DNA of 64,000 nucleotides, from the NCBI GenBank assembly GCA_963995505.1, contig OZ023199.1, forward strand, positions 62,001-126,000, in the 5' to 3' direction. Source of the DNA: Hypericum androsaemum. Its lineage: Eukaryota > Streptophyta > Magnoliopsida > Malpighiales > Hypericaceae. The notes beneath the pieces were generated by a model that had not been told where the DNA came from, made no database searches, and saw only the letters and a list, made by a program, of their open reading frames with translations. The translations under genes and the position numbers were made by a program. This document shows, piece after piece, positions 1 to 9,570 of this stretch (within the stretch, counting starts at the first letter, position 1; each line of letters opens with the position of its first letter).

Positions 1-788
1 TGTTGCATCTAACCAAGCAAGTTCCTCTTTCACAATGACAGTGCCTAGTGGTGAGCTCTTTCGGCCTGCGTCATTCAGCTTCTCATCTGCAATGCCATCA
101 GTGCCATCTCCACCGAGTGCTGGAGGATTTTCTGGTGGCTTTGGTGCTGCAACCATTGGTCAAGCTCCTGCTCAAAGTGCATTTGGCCAACCAGCTCATG
201 TTGGGGCAGGACAACAAGCACTAGGATCAGTTCTTGGGTCTTTTGGGCAATCGAGGCAGATTGGTGGTGCTTTATCAGGGAGTGGTTTTGGTTCGCCAGG
301 TGGTGGCTTTGGTAATGCCAGTTCGGCCAATGGATTCTCAAATGCAGGGAGTGGTGGTGGCTTTGCAGGGGCTTCCACAGCTGGTGGTTTCGCTGCGCTG
401 GCTTCAAGTGGTGGAGGCTTTGCAGCTGCGGCTACAGGTGGAGGTGGTGGAGGCTTTGCAGCTGCGGCCACTGCTGGAGGTGGTTTTGTAGGTGGTGGAG
501 GCTTTGCAGCTGCAGCCGGTGGTTTTGGAGGAGCATCTTCTGCAGCTGGTTAGTGACATATTCTAATATTTTAACGCTTCCCTTTACTCTTCTGGAATCG
601 CTCTGTGGCAGATTATAATGCAAACTTCGGCAGGTGGTGGTTTCGGAGCTTTTGGGAATCAGCAAGGAACCGGTGGCTTCGTTGGATTCGGCGGTAACCA
701 GCAAGGAGCAGGTGGCTTCTCAGGCTTTGGTGGCAATTCAGCTGGGGCTGGAAAACCTTCACAGCTTTTCACACAGATGAGGAAGTAA
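1..788 (+). CDS. NUP214: NUP214-type FG nucleoporin, 3' end (partial; exons 1-548 and 634-788)
   Basis: This is the C-terminal end of a nuclear pore protein whose 5' part lies left of the window. The visible protein is almost pure Gly/Phe/Ala/Ser repeat, rich in GGGF, GFG and FGQ-like units, as expected of the unfolded FG domain that binds transport receptors in the pore channel. The first exon runs in from the edge and ends at a GT donor at 549-550. The acceptor AG at 632-633 restores frame, and the second exon ends with LFTQMRK and a TAA at 786-788. That C-terminal signature, preceded by a GKPSQ motif, is what I recall for plant NUP214/LNO1. The repeat character and splice junctions are seen directly; the assignment to NUP214 rather than another FG nucleoporin rests on the C-terminal motif. 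The repeats also create long antisense open frames, which are shadows. Confidence 0.75.
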
Positions 789-840
789 ATTTGACAGCTA
801 ACCATCTTTTCATAAAACAACTAACCTAGTCATTTCCCGT

Positions 841-867
841 CCATGGAGAGAGAGAGAGAGAGAGAGG
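841..867. repeat. (GA)n microsatellite
   Basis: A short perfect GA dinucleotide run lies in the presumed 3' UTR or flank of the nucleoporin gene. The rest of 789-1590 shows no coding frame that I can support; it should hold the 3' ends of this gene and of the convergent RHIP1-like gene. Confidence 0.8.
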
Positions 868-1590
868 TGTGGGCCAAATATTGATAGTTAATCTGAAATT
901 GTATGTTCTAGTTCTCGTTAAAGAAAGCTCTCTATCCCGCCCCTTCTATAAGTAGTGTTCGTTGAAACAGGGCCTACATGTTGATCTCTGCTTCTTAATA
1001 TGGTGAAGACTACTTGGTTGGAATCGTTTGAAACTCAACGAGGAATCCTAAATCCTAATTGTGTTGCATTCTATATCTTTTCTTCCTTTGTTTCTCTCGC
1101 TCGTTATTGGGTCACCATGATTATCGTAGTGTCATTGTCAGCTATGACTTCCATTTCCATTTAATTACCGCCGATGGATCGTTGGTGGCTTCCACCACAT
1201 AACTAACACCTAATACAGGAAGATTGAATGAAGAAAATAAACAGTAAATGAAGAGGTCAGCGATTGCAACAACATGGCAGGCAATAGATCCACTCATTAT
1301 ATGCTAGGCTTAGTTATTGTCTGTTGTCCCATGGGGGGGGGTGGTCTTAAGGGAAGGCATTGGTATCGGTATAACAACCATCAATTAGCTCACCCCATCG
1401 CCCTAAATTGCAAGAAGAAACGAAGAGCATGGACGTAACTGAGATCACACGGCCTATTTTAAGACAACTTCCTCGAGGAAACCTCTTCTTGTCCGTGCAG
1501 AAAGGAAACTATGAAAAACAAATTGCAGCACTGCTAATTCATTCAGTTGGCAGTCCTGAGCTCGAGTGCATTTGCTCTGCTTGTTCTCAG

Positions 1591-2954
1591 TCAGACAGGA
1601 ACACCTCGGTCGGATATCTTCATAATCCTTTTATCCAGGATGGTCCTTTGCTTCTTCAATAGAGATGTCATTGAAGCAACCTTTCAGGAGCAAGGGGGAA
1701 AAAAAGAAGAGGAAGCGCGTCTTTTAACAACATTATGACCCGAAGTGAAGTCAAAAGGTGTGTGTATCATAAAGTTGGAAGTTTAAGACAGGTAAAATAG
1801 GAGTTGGGTCCTCACCTCAGCTCGAAGTTTCAAGGCTTCCCTCCCAGGAATCTCCCGCAGCCTATCCATCAAGTCTGATGTAAAAGATTTAGTGGCATCA
1901 GTCCCCACTCCAGTCTATTCAGCATACACAAACAGACGATAGGCTTGCTTCCCTCTAAACATTCACAGCTACATAAGGTAACTGGTGATTTAAAGACGCT
2001 CTGGTATCTTGAGAAAATATGCTTGAAAAAAGTTCGCTAGCTCTAAGCACATGACACGCAGGAGAAGAATCCGATAGTCCCAGCGAGAGTCAAAAGAGTA
2101 GAGAAACAGGGAAGGCAAAGGACAATTGTATTAAACCTGCGGCTTGGCTTTCCGTCTTGTAAACAGATTTGGCAAGACTCTGAATCCTCGTTCCAGCACC
2201 CCTGTGAATCAAACTATGCAGAGTTAAAAGAAACAACAACAAGAGCCAGGCGAAAGACGGAGAGGTTTTAAGCTTGAAGAGACAAGGAGGGGAGGGTGCA
2301 TTACATAAGTTCAGTGTAGCCGAGTTTCATGTCCTTCTCAGCGAGGGCAGCGCGCTGGAGCAGCTTCTGAGACTCCTTCTTCATGAGGTGGGCGGAGACG
2401 GTGAGATCGTTCACATTCTTCTCAGCTCTCACAAATTGGGCCTGATCTATCCAATCCAATCCAATCCAATCCAATCCAATCCGATTCGTATGGGTATTAA
2501 TTATCATATCATATCAAATCAAGTGTAGGTAAACAAGGAGAGGAGAGGAGAGGAGATGAGTACCTCCTCGCTTCGAAGGCGACCCAATGTGTGGCGGAAG
2601 AGAAACCTCCTGGGGCCTCTGATGAGGAGCAGGGCGGCAGTGGAGGCGACTCCGAGAGCGGCAGCCGGGTGCTCCCTGGCTCTGGTCAGCTCATCTGTGA
2701 AGTGAAACGAAACGACACCGTTACTGATCAATCAAAGCAAGCGTGGATGATGATGATGATATTTGATCAAAGAGGAAAGGAGAGGGGAGAATGGTACCCT
2801 TGATCCAGGCGAAGAAGGCCTTCTCGTAAGTGGAGACGGTGGAGACGGCGGTGGAGGAAAGCTCCTTGGACTCGGCCAACTTGGAGAGGGCAGACTGCTT
2901 CTGCGATTCCCACCATTTCTCTTTCTCCTCCTCATGCGCTCTCTCTTCTCCCAT
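1591..2954 (-). CDS. RHIP1: RHIP1-like protein (RGS1-HXK1-interacting protein 1), 6 exons, 212 aa
   Basis: Exons on the minus strand are 2954-2798, 2694-2564, 2441-2305, 2201-2137, 1874-1816 and 1680-1591. All junctions are GT-AG and the lengths keep one frame to a TGA. The protein starts [20 protein letters not shown], has a hydrophobic stretch around [19 protein letters not shown] (likely a membrane anchor), a long charged helical region ([20 protein letters not shown]) and ends [13 protein letters not shown]. In Arabidopsis RHIP1 binds the G-protein regulator RGS1 and hexokinase HXK1 and is linked to glucose sensing; that role is carried over by family resemblance. The start is the first in-frame ATG after a CTT-rich leader. 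Of the internal exons, 1874-1816 is 59 bases and 2201-2137 is 65 bases, too short to show as open frames alone. The gene is complete with no frame defect. Confidence 0.8.
2450..2481. repeat. (TCCAA)n pentanucleotide repeat in an intron
   Basis: About five copies of a TCCAA-type unit lie just upstream of the acceptor for the third RHIP1-like exon (intron 2563-2442). They contribute to its branch or pyrimidine region on the minus strand. Confidence 0.75.
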
Positions 2955-2957
2955 CTC

Positions 2958-3044
2958 CTCCTCTTCTTCTTCTTCTTCTTCTTCTTCTTCTTCTTCTTGT
3001 TTGGGGAGGGGAGGGGAGGGGAGAAAAGAAAAGAAAAGAAATAC
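2958..3044. repeat. (CTT)n and purine-rich low-complexity leader of the RHIP1-like gene
   Basis: A TTC/CTT run (about 2961-2998) is followed by a GGGGA and AAAAG purine stretch immediately upstream of the minus-strand start codon. On the transcript strand it reads as GAA repeats after a CT-rich stretch, typical of plant 5' UTRs. The frames it opens on both strands are artefacts of the repeat. Confidence 0.7.
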
Positions 3045-3554
3045 CCCTCTTGTCTGTCCGTGTCTGTCTTAGTGTTTTCAGTTGATTGAATAAATTTAGT
3101 TGTTGTTGGGCTCTCTTTTTCCAGCGGCCCGACCCATCTCACCTTCCGTGCATATGAGTTTCTTATCTCGGCCCATCGTCTGGATTTCTTAATTTTTTTT
3201 AATATTCAGAACTAGGCTCCAATGTAATGTTGGGTAAAATACTCGGAATTAAAAAGGCTGCAAACACTAATTAGTTCCATTTTTGAAATTTCAGGACACT
3301 AGTTAATAATAATTATTGTCTGTGTCATTGACTTTTTATTCAAATTTTATGTGTGATTTCAGATATTTATTAATCAAAATTAGAACTAGACCGAACTATC
3401 GCCTATTTAAAAATGGTAATAAGTCCAAATTTGAGCGAGCTATAACAACTTGGATCTACAGTATATATTAACTAATAAGTCGGATCGGGGGCATGTCATG
3501 CTACTTATGTATGTATGTATGTGGTAAGTTAATTTAGAGGTAAGTTATTAGGTT

Positions 3555-3563
3555 TCACATTCC

Positions 3564-3600
<37 letters not shown>

Positions 3601-3602
3601 TC
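3555..3602. repeat. (ATT)n microsatellite
   Basis: About ten ATT units. The surrounding 3090-3790 is AT-rich intergenic DNA that should hold the RHIP1-like promoter; I see no further gene in it. Confidence 0.8.
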
Positions 3603-3789
3603 TTAAAATAGAAGAGGAAAAGCGAGAAACTGAAAAAGAAAGAGAAGGAAACGCCACCACTTGGACATCGGTGGTAGAGAGCAAATGAGATGTAGAAGCC
3701 AATGCAATGGTGTTGGATTAGGGTTTATCATTATTATTAGTCTAACTAAGAAGTGAGTGATGTGATGCGATGCGATGTGTTGTTGTTAG

Positions 3790-4083
3790 TTGGAGGTGAA
3801 GAAGAGAGTACTGTTGTACAGTACTATTTTCAGAGAACTGGGTCCGCGACTATGACTCCCTCCAGTACCTCGCCCTCATCTTCCTCAACATCCAGGTCCC
3901 CACCTCCTCCTTTTTTCCTACCCTCCTTATTAATTCAATTTAGGGTTTTTTTTTTAACTGAATGATATTCGAATGTACTAGGTGGGTGGGTAAGAACGAA
4001 GCAGATAGGGTGCGCCTTGATAGGGTCGCTCGGGGATCTCTACAACGGGGTGCTCATGATCAACCTCCCCATTGCCCTCTGAT
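3790..4083 (+). pseudogene. Broken 5' fragment of a plant AGTRAP-like small membrane protein
   Basis: Two exon-like blocks match the N-terminal half of a short plant membrane protein that I recall as the angiotensin-receptor-associated (AGTRAP-like) family. The first gives QYYF and, after a one-base frame slip, ENWVRDYDSLQYLALIFLNIQ, ending at a GT after position 3895. The second starts after an AG near 4001 with IGCALIGSLGDLYNGVLMIN and runs into TGA after LPIAL at 4081-4083. The exon-exon joint falls where the family's does. A real member continues for another two or three membrane segments; none is visible downstream. The frame slip inside the first exon and the early stop make this a duplicated remnant. 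The family name is from memory and could be wrong; the broken state is seen directly. Confidence 0.6.
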
Positions 4084-4417
4084 TTGATGGTGTCGTTGGA
4101 TCTGGCGTTCCATGAGCTTGCTTGTTAATGAAGAGACAGATACTTGCATTTCATTTCATTTCATATGTGGCTTCTGGTGGTCGACTCCATGTTTGTTGTA
4201 GTTTCCATTTCCATGCACTCTTTTTTGGTGGTTAAGTTTTGAGTTCATTTCCAAGGCCCAATCACCCTGCCAAGGCCCAGGGACTATTATCCAGTCCATC
4301 AAAACCTTTTAACCCAATTTGGCAATTTCACGGTTTTTTTTAAAGTGAAATTGGCATATCTATCCATTCTCCTTTATATGATTAGAGTAATGTAATTTCA
4401 TTTTTATTCTCCTTGTC

Positions 4418-4456
4418 ATTTGGTTTGGTTTGGTTTGGTTTGGTTTACTTTACTTT
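4418..4456. repeat. (TTTGG)n repeat
   Basis: About five tandem TGGTT units followed by TTTACTTTACTTTAG. The rest of 4090-5000 is AT-rich intergenic DNA with no supported gene. Confidence 0.75.
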
Positions 4457-5003
4457 AGGTTATACATAGAGGGAGACGAAGATTCTGGAAAACCTCGAGA
4501 AAGGAATTGTCAACTTGTAACATGGTCATCTGTTCGTCGTCTTTCCTTAAGCTAATTGCTAAGCAATATGGATTTAGTCAAAACGATTTTTAAATAAAAT
4601 GAGAATCTCACATCTTACCTGCCCTCCATTTTCTATCCCCATGTCTCTTTCTCTCTTCTGGAATCCGGAGAATATCAAGACAACCCCCACCCCCGCAAAT
4701 ATGGTGTACATGCAACTGGTTTATTTTTTGAAAAATAAATGAATTTTAATTTTATTTTAATTACAAACTGATTCTATTTCGAGTTTCCTTTGAGAATTCC
4801 TATAGCACTTCGTTGTATTCCTAGTTCATGTGCAAACAAATGTTCTCGTCTAGTTGTTTCTGAAATTCTATCTATTTAGTTAATAATAAAATTCAGAAAG
4901 TTTATTTTGCAATATGAGTTCCAATGTTCAACCAAACATAAACATATAAAGATTTTGAAACGAATTCATAATATTTAACCCCCCCAAACATAATTAGAGA
5001 TAT

Positions 5004-5190
5004 TATTGAGTGTGATGTTGCTGCAAGAAAGTGCAGCAACCTTTGCTGCAGAAAAAAGTGCAGCAACTCTGCTGCTGCAGGATTCTATAGAACCAAGATG
5101 GTTCTGCAGAATCCTGCAGCAGCAGAGTTGCTGCACTTTTTTCTGCAGCAAAGGTTGCTGCACTTTCTTGCAGCAACATCACACTCAATA
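5004..5190. mobile_element. Near-perfect palindromic MITE (187 bp), 5-bp direct flanks GATAT
   Basis: The two halves are reverse complements over about 90 bases each, centred near 5097, so both strands encode almost the same 61-residue frame. The element is bounded by TATTGAGTGTGATG and its complement and flanked by GATAT on both sides (4999-5003 and 5191-5195), read here as the target-site duplication. Arms are rich in CTGCAG and GTTGCTGCA units. Only about ten central bases are unpaired. It has no transposase and cannot move by itself. The superfamily is unclear because the ends and the 5-bp duplication do not fit hAT (8 bp) or Mutator (9 bp) cleanly. Confidence 0.85.
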
Positions 5191-5429
5191 GATATAGATT
5201 TCCAAATAATTTTTACAAAATAAATGAAATCTACTTTTTTGTTGGAAAAATGAAACCAAACACAACATAGCCTAATTTACAGTGCAGGGGGATAGCGCGG
5301 GGTGGGTCAATGACGTACAAGTGTTTTGCTTGCTTGTTGTTTACGGACTTATTATTAATAAATAATATTTTTTTAGTTTATATTAAGTGATATTTGCACA
5401 ATATCATTTTTGAAAGTTGATACAATTCT

Positions 5430-5805
5430 TGTTAGAATCTCTATATCTAACTCAAAACTTTAAGGTAATGGGTTTGTAGATTTTTTATATTTATAAATTT
5501 GCCCCCTACTCGTGTTTTAACCGAAGTGAGATTCTCAACACGTCTCCTCAAACGAGACCCACCTCAGGTCGAAGATTGCACTGATTTTGACTTCACCAAA
5601 GTGCGGTACGGACTTTGGCTTCACCAACGTGCGAGAAATGGGGGTTGTGCGAGTTCAACAATGGGCACGGGATCAACCCGCTCTGATACTATATTAGAAT
5701 CTCCATATCCAACCCAAAATCTTAATGCAGTGAGTAGGTGGATCATCCACCCTTATAAATAGGTGCAACCCACTTGCAACTTTCGAAGTGAGATTCTCTC
5801 CAACA
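5430..5805 (-). mobile_element. TRIM (terminal-repeat retrotransposon in miniature), 376 bp
   Basis: Two related terminal repeats, 5430-5540 (111 bp) and 5692-5805 (114 bp), both start TG and end CA and flank a 151-bp internal region. Just inside the right repeat, at 5680-5691 on the minus strand, lies a primer-binding site TAGTATCAGAGC, one base away from the usual TGGTATCAGAGC that pairs with initiator Met-tRNA. A purine-rich tract (minus strand, about 5541-5556) precedes the other repeat. The element is flanked by ATTCT on both sides (5425-5429 and 5806-5810). It carries no gag or pol, which defines TRIMs. The repeats differ by many substitutions, so insertion is old. A relative in opposite orientation lies at 51192-51467. 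Confidence 0.85.
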
Positions 5806-6056
5806 ATTCTTAAAACAAGTATGTAACACATATATGTTTTATAAAAATGCAAACTATTTTTTAGTTAAATTATTACATCTCTTGGTTAGTTATTAACAAA
5901 TAATAAGTAATGGCGAAATATTTAGCAAACAATTACGACTATTGAAGGCAAGTTGGAGGAGAAACCCCGAAAATGCATCAAACCAAGAAGCAATTTGCTG
6001 GAAATAGAATAACAAAACAAAAACAAAGAAAGTTTGGGAAATAGATATTAATAATA

Positions 6057-7111
6057 GGGTAAATTGCCCTCTAGTCCCAGGTCTATAGTGAAATCATGTC
6101 TAGGGTCCCTGCTTTTTTAAAAATTATTTAGCCATCCCTACTTTATCTAAAAATATTGGTCTCGGGTCCCTGGCTAATGTCAACAGTCATTTTTAAATTT
6201 TTTTATCAAAGAAATTACCAAAATACTCTTAAACAAAAAATAAAAAATAAGTCGTCTTCAATCTCTACCCAAAAACACAAATTTAACCAAACTAACTCAA
6301 AAATAAGATCAATCTAACCAAAATCAAATAACACAACCAAGAACATCAAATTAATACAACACATGGGCAGAAATATTCCCTGTGGAAACCCAACAACAAT
6401 GAAACCCTAAATCCCCAATTAAAGCTTTGTTTGTTTCGAGAAGGAAGAACTAGATCTCAAGGGGGACGTCGCGGCTGCAGTCGCCCATCCGATGCACCGT
6501 CCAAAAAATTCACAAAAACAATTGTGCGCAAGAACAACTGCAGCAAAAATTTCCACTAAGCTTTTCAATTTTTACTTCGCGGCCCACCAATTTTTAATTC
6601 TACCTTAATGAAAAAATTCACAAGAACCACTTAGTGAAGGTGAAGGTACTCACCGACCACGAGGGGTCATTGTTCGGTGGCGGTGGTGGTGGCCATCGCC
6701 AATGGCGTTGAACATTTTTTAGTTGAGAGAGACCATAAATCCATGAAACAACGGAGAAGATAAGATAAAACCGATGGTTGACTTGGGTTCATACTTCTCC
6801 ACCTCTCCTGGGTTTCAAGGAAGAGGGACGTTTTGTAGAAAATGGATTTTGTTTTTGTTTGATTTAATTTGGTTGAATAGTTTAGTCGGTGAAGATGATG
6901 TTAGGGAAGAAGACGACTGGGAAGATTTTTTTGTTTTTTAGTTTAAGAATATTTTGGTCATTTTTCTATCCCAAAAAAAAGACTGATGACGTCAGCCAGG
7001 GACCCGAGACCAACATTTTTGGATAAAGTAGTGACGGTTAAATAATTAAAAAAAAGTAGGGACCCTAGAGGTGATTTTACTATAGATCAGGGACTAGAGG
7101 GTAATTTACCC
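6057..7111. mobile_element. Mutator-type non-autonomous element with ~190-bp terminal inverted repeats, 9-bp TSD
   Basis: The ends begin GGGTAAATTGCCCTCTAGTC and GGGTAAATTACCCTCTAGTC on opposite strands. The inverted match continues for about 190 bases inward, including the shared block GTCTCGGGTCCCTGGCT. Both ends are flanked by TTAATAATA (6048-6056 and 7112-7120). Long inverted repeats with a 9-bp duplication are the hallmark of Mutator-like elements. The ~650-bp core shows no transposase frame; it contains a GGTGGCGGTGGTGGTGGCCA stretch near 6680 that is more GC-rich than the arms and might be captured host sequence, though I recognise no gene in it. Confidence 0.85.
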
Positions 7112-7399
7112 TTAATAATATGCCATTTCAAATAAAGAGATAATGTCTTTTTTTCTTATATAGAAAGAGAGAGGAGGGAGAAGTAAAAAGACGCGGCTGA
7201 GTTTGGGCGTTGGCCAATTACGAGAATCTAGCTGTAATGTAATGTAAGCCTCCTACTCTCTTCCTTGTCCCTTCCTCCCTCGCTGGTGCCTCCTCCTCAA
7301 CTCACTCTAAAAAAGAAAAAAAAAGGAAAGAAAAAGGAAAAGAAGAAAGAAGAGGAACCGAACCTGGGTTAGGGTTTGGGATAAGAGCGAGCTGCTGCT

Positions 7400-7430
7400 T
7401 CCTTCCTTCCTTCCTTCCTTCCTTCCTTCT
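7400..7430. repeat. (TTCC)n repeat in the RING gene leader
   Basis: A TTCC tetranucleotide run sits in the presumed 5' UTR exon of the RING gene. A GGTACGATC donor-like site follows near 7432, suggesting a leader intron before the coding exon. Confidence 0.6.
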
Positions 7431-7883
7431 GGGTACGATCTATTTCCGCGATTCTTGTCCTTATTATTTAATTGCAAAGCTTCTTCCTTTTCTTTTTTTT
7501 GATACCTCTTATAAATGTGGAAACTTGATCCTCCTTGTCTTAGGGTTGATGATTTCGATCCTTATTTCCGATGAGTCCTTCCCCCCATCGGCTGTAGCTT
7601 GTGGGCGATTAGAGGAACTAGTCAAACATCAAAGCTTTGCGTCTCCTTTTTCCTCGCGCTTAGATCCATTTTGATTTTTTCTTCTCCGTTTTGGAATTCT
7701 CCTTTGGGGTTTCATTCATGTTTGCCTTGATGATGATGTTTGTCTCTGTGTGTGCTGGGTTGGGTTTCCATGGAATTCATACGCCTTTGGTTTTGACACA
7801 GACCCGAGGTCCTCCAAGGGGTGGGTGGGTGGGGAGATCAGCGAGCGGAAGGCGTGGTTGCTGTTCGGGGGAACGCTTTAGAT

Positions 7884-9035
7884 ATGGAGGACGCGATGGC
7901 AGCACGATATTGGTGTCACATGTGCTCTCAGATGGTGAATCCTGTAATGGAAGTGGAGATCAAATGCCCTTTTTGCGAGAGCGGCTTCGTGGAGGAAATG
8001 GGTAGCAATACCAGCGAGAATCAGGACATTGATTCCGACTTTGGATCTGAGCGCTCACTCTCCCTTTGGGCTCCAATCTTGCTTGGAATGATGGGGAACT
8101 CTCACCGCCGCAGGAGACTTAGAAGGATGGGTTTTGAAGGGGATGCTGATGAGAATGATGATGATGAGATGCGACGTGGAGGAGGCGAGACCGCCTTTGA
8201 ACGTGATTTGGAGGTTATGATTAGGAGGAGGAGGAGGAGCTCCGCTACGGTACTACAATTGCTTCAAGGAATCCGATCAGGGATGGGATCTGACCTTGAG
8301 AATACTGCCGGAGATCGAGAAAGAGATAGGCAAGGGGGGGAGGGAGATAGGGGGAGAGAGCGCGTCATTTTGATCAACCCGTACAACCAAACTATTATTG
8401 TCCAGGGCTCTTATGATTCAAGTAGTGGTGGCCAGAACCAGAATCATACTCCCATTAGCTCATTGGGGGATTATTTCATTGGACCTGGTCTGGATCTCTT
8501 ACTACAGCATCTGGCCGAAACTGATCCTAACAGATACGGGACTCCACCTGCACAGAAGGAGGCCATCGAGGCTTTACCAACTGTGATGATCAAAGAGAAC
8601 GTACAGTGTCCGGTGTGCTTGGACGAATTTGAAGCTGGTGCTGAGGCAAAACAAATGCCATGTAAGCATAAATTCCATGCCAGCTGTATAATGCCCTGGC
8701 TGGAGCTGCACAGCTCTTGTCCAGTTTGCAGGCATCAGTTGCCTGCTGATGAATCCAAGCTCGAACCCAGAAGGACGACAAGGGATGCGAACAACCCCCC
8801 AAGGCAGGGTGACCACAACACTAATGATAGCAACAACAACAGTGCAGGGAATGGCGCGGAGGAGGAAGACAGGGAAGGACGAAATGGAAGTGGCCGAAGG
8901 TTTTCAATTTCTTGGCCTTTCACTGGTTTTTTCTCTACTTCCTCAGCTGGTGGAAGTAATTCATCCGCTAGCTCGTCCTCATCATCATCCTCTAGTAATG
9001 TGCGTGGAAGTTCTTCCCAAACGGATGGAAACTGA
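7884..9035 (+). CDS. RING-H2 E3 ubiquitin ligase with N-terminal zinc ribbon, 383 aa
   Basis: A single coding exon. Residues 11-31 hold a Cys4 zinc ribbon (Cys 11, 14, 28 and 31; WCHMC then CPFCESGF), and residues 242-282 a canonical RING-H2 finger (CPVCLDEFEAG, CKHKFHASCIMPWLELHSSC, CPVCRHQL). This architecture is that of plant RING1/RDUF-like cytosolic E3 ligases that pass ubiquitin from an E2 to substrates; the substrate cannot be told from sequence. Between the domains lies an acidic/basic linker with ENDDDDE and RRRRRS runs, and the tail is Ser/Asn-rich and probably disordered. I start at MEDAMAARYW because the zinc ribbon follows directly; the frame is open to an ATG at 7821, but that extension is Gly/Trp-rich and looks like leader. 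No defect seen. Confidence 0.9.
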   Translation: MEDAMAARYWCHMCSQMVNPVMEVEIKCPFCESGFVEEMGSNTSENQDIDSDFGSERSLSLWAPILLGMMGNSHRRRRLRRMGFEGDADENDDDEMRRGGGETAFERDLEVMIRRRRRSSATVLQLLQGIRSGMGSDLENTAGDRERDRQGGEGDRGRERVILINPYNQTIIVQGSYDSSSGGQNQNHTPISSLGDYFIGPGLDLLLQHLAETDPNRYGTPPAQKEAIEALPTVMIKENVQCPVCLDEFEAGAEAKQMPCKHKFHASCIMPWLELHSSCPVCRHQLPADESKLEPRRTTRDANNPPRQGDHNTNDSNNNSAGNGAEEEDREGRNGSGRRFSISWPFTGFFSTSSAGGSNSSASSSSSSSSSNVRGSSSQTDGN

Positions 9036-9570
9036 GGAAAATGATGTTGCTTGAATTTGTATGCTTGATGTGTAAATAGTATTACATATTCCTAAACGGT
9101 CTTTAGAACGAATTTCTGCTTTGAACTTTGAAGGCTTCTTTCCTGCCCCACTGAAAGTCTTTCAATACATGCATCTATCTTGCCTGTAAATAATCTGTCT
9201 ATAGCTGTTTCGAACGGTTTGATCGTCATGATGGAACGGTGTTGAGTTCGAGCACCCTTAGCACGGGTGATGATGCTACGAAACCATTTTCCGTACAGCT
9301 CATTCCTAATGTCAATCATCATGGTATATATTCAGTAACAGAAGAGCAAAGATCTAAGAGAATACTACCATTTATGAGTACAAGTTTGGGGAAACAAGAT
9401 TCATCGATATCCATGATCCATAAAATGCTTGCCACAAAACAATACACAAATAGTAGGAGAAAGACGCAAAAACCGAGCTGGCCTGGTAGCCACCGCGGGT
9501 CTCTCTCGTTAAGGCAGATCGAAAGACTACCAACATGACGTTGGACCAAAAGCTTGCTGGGTTTGCATCA

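Noticed and set aside
1408..1738. Two short plus-strand frames
   Set aside because: They overlap the last exon of the RHIP1-like gene on the opposite strand.
5499..5762. 87-codon plus frame as a gene
   Set aside because: It spans the TRIM terminal repeat, its interior and its primer site; the frame has no meaning.
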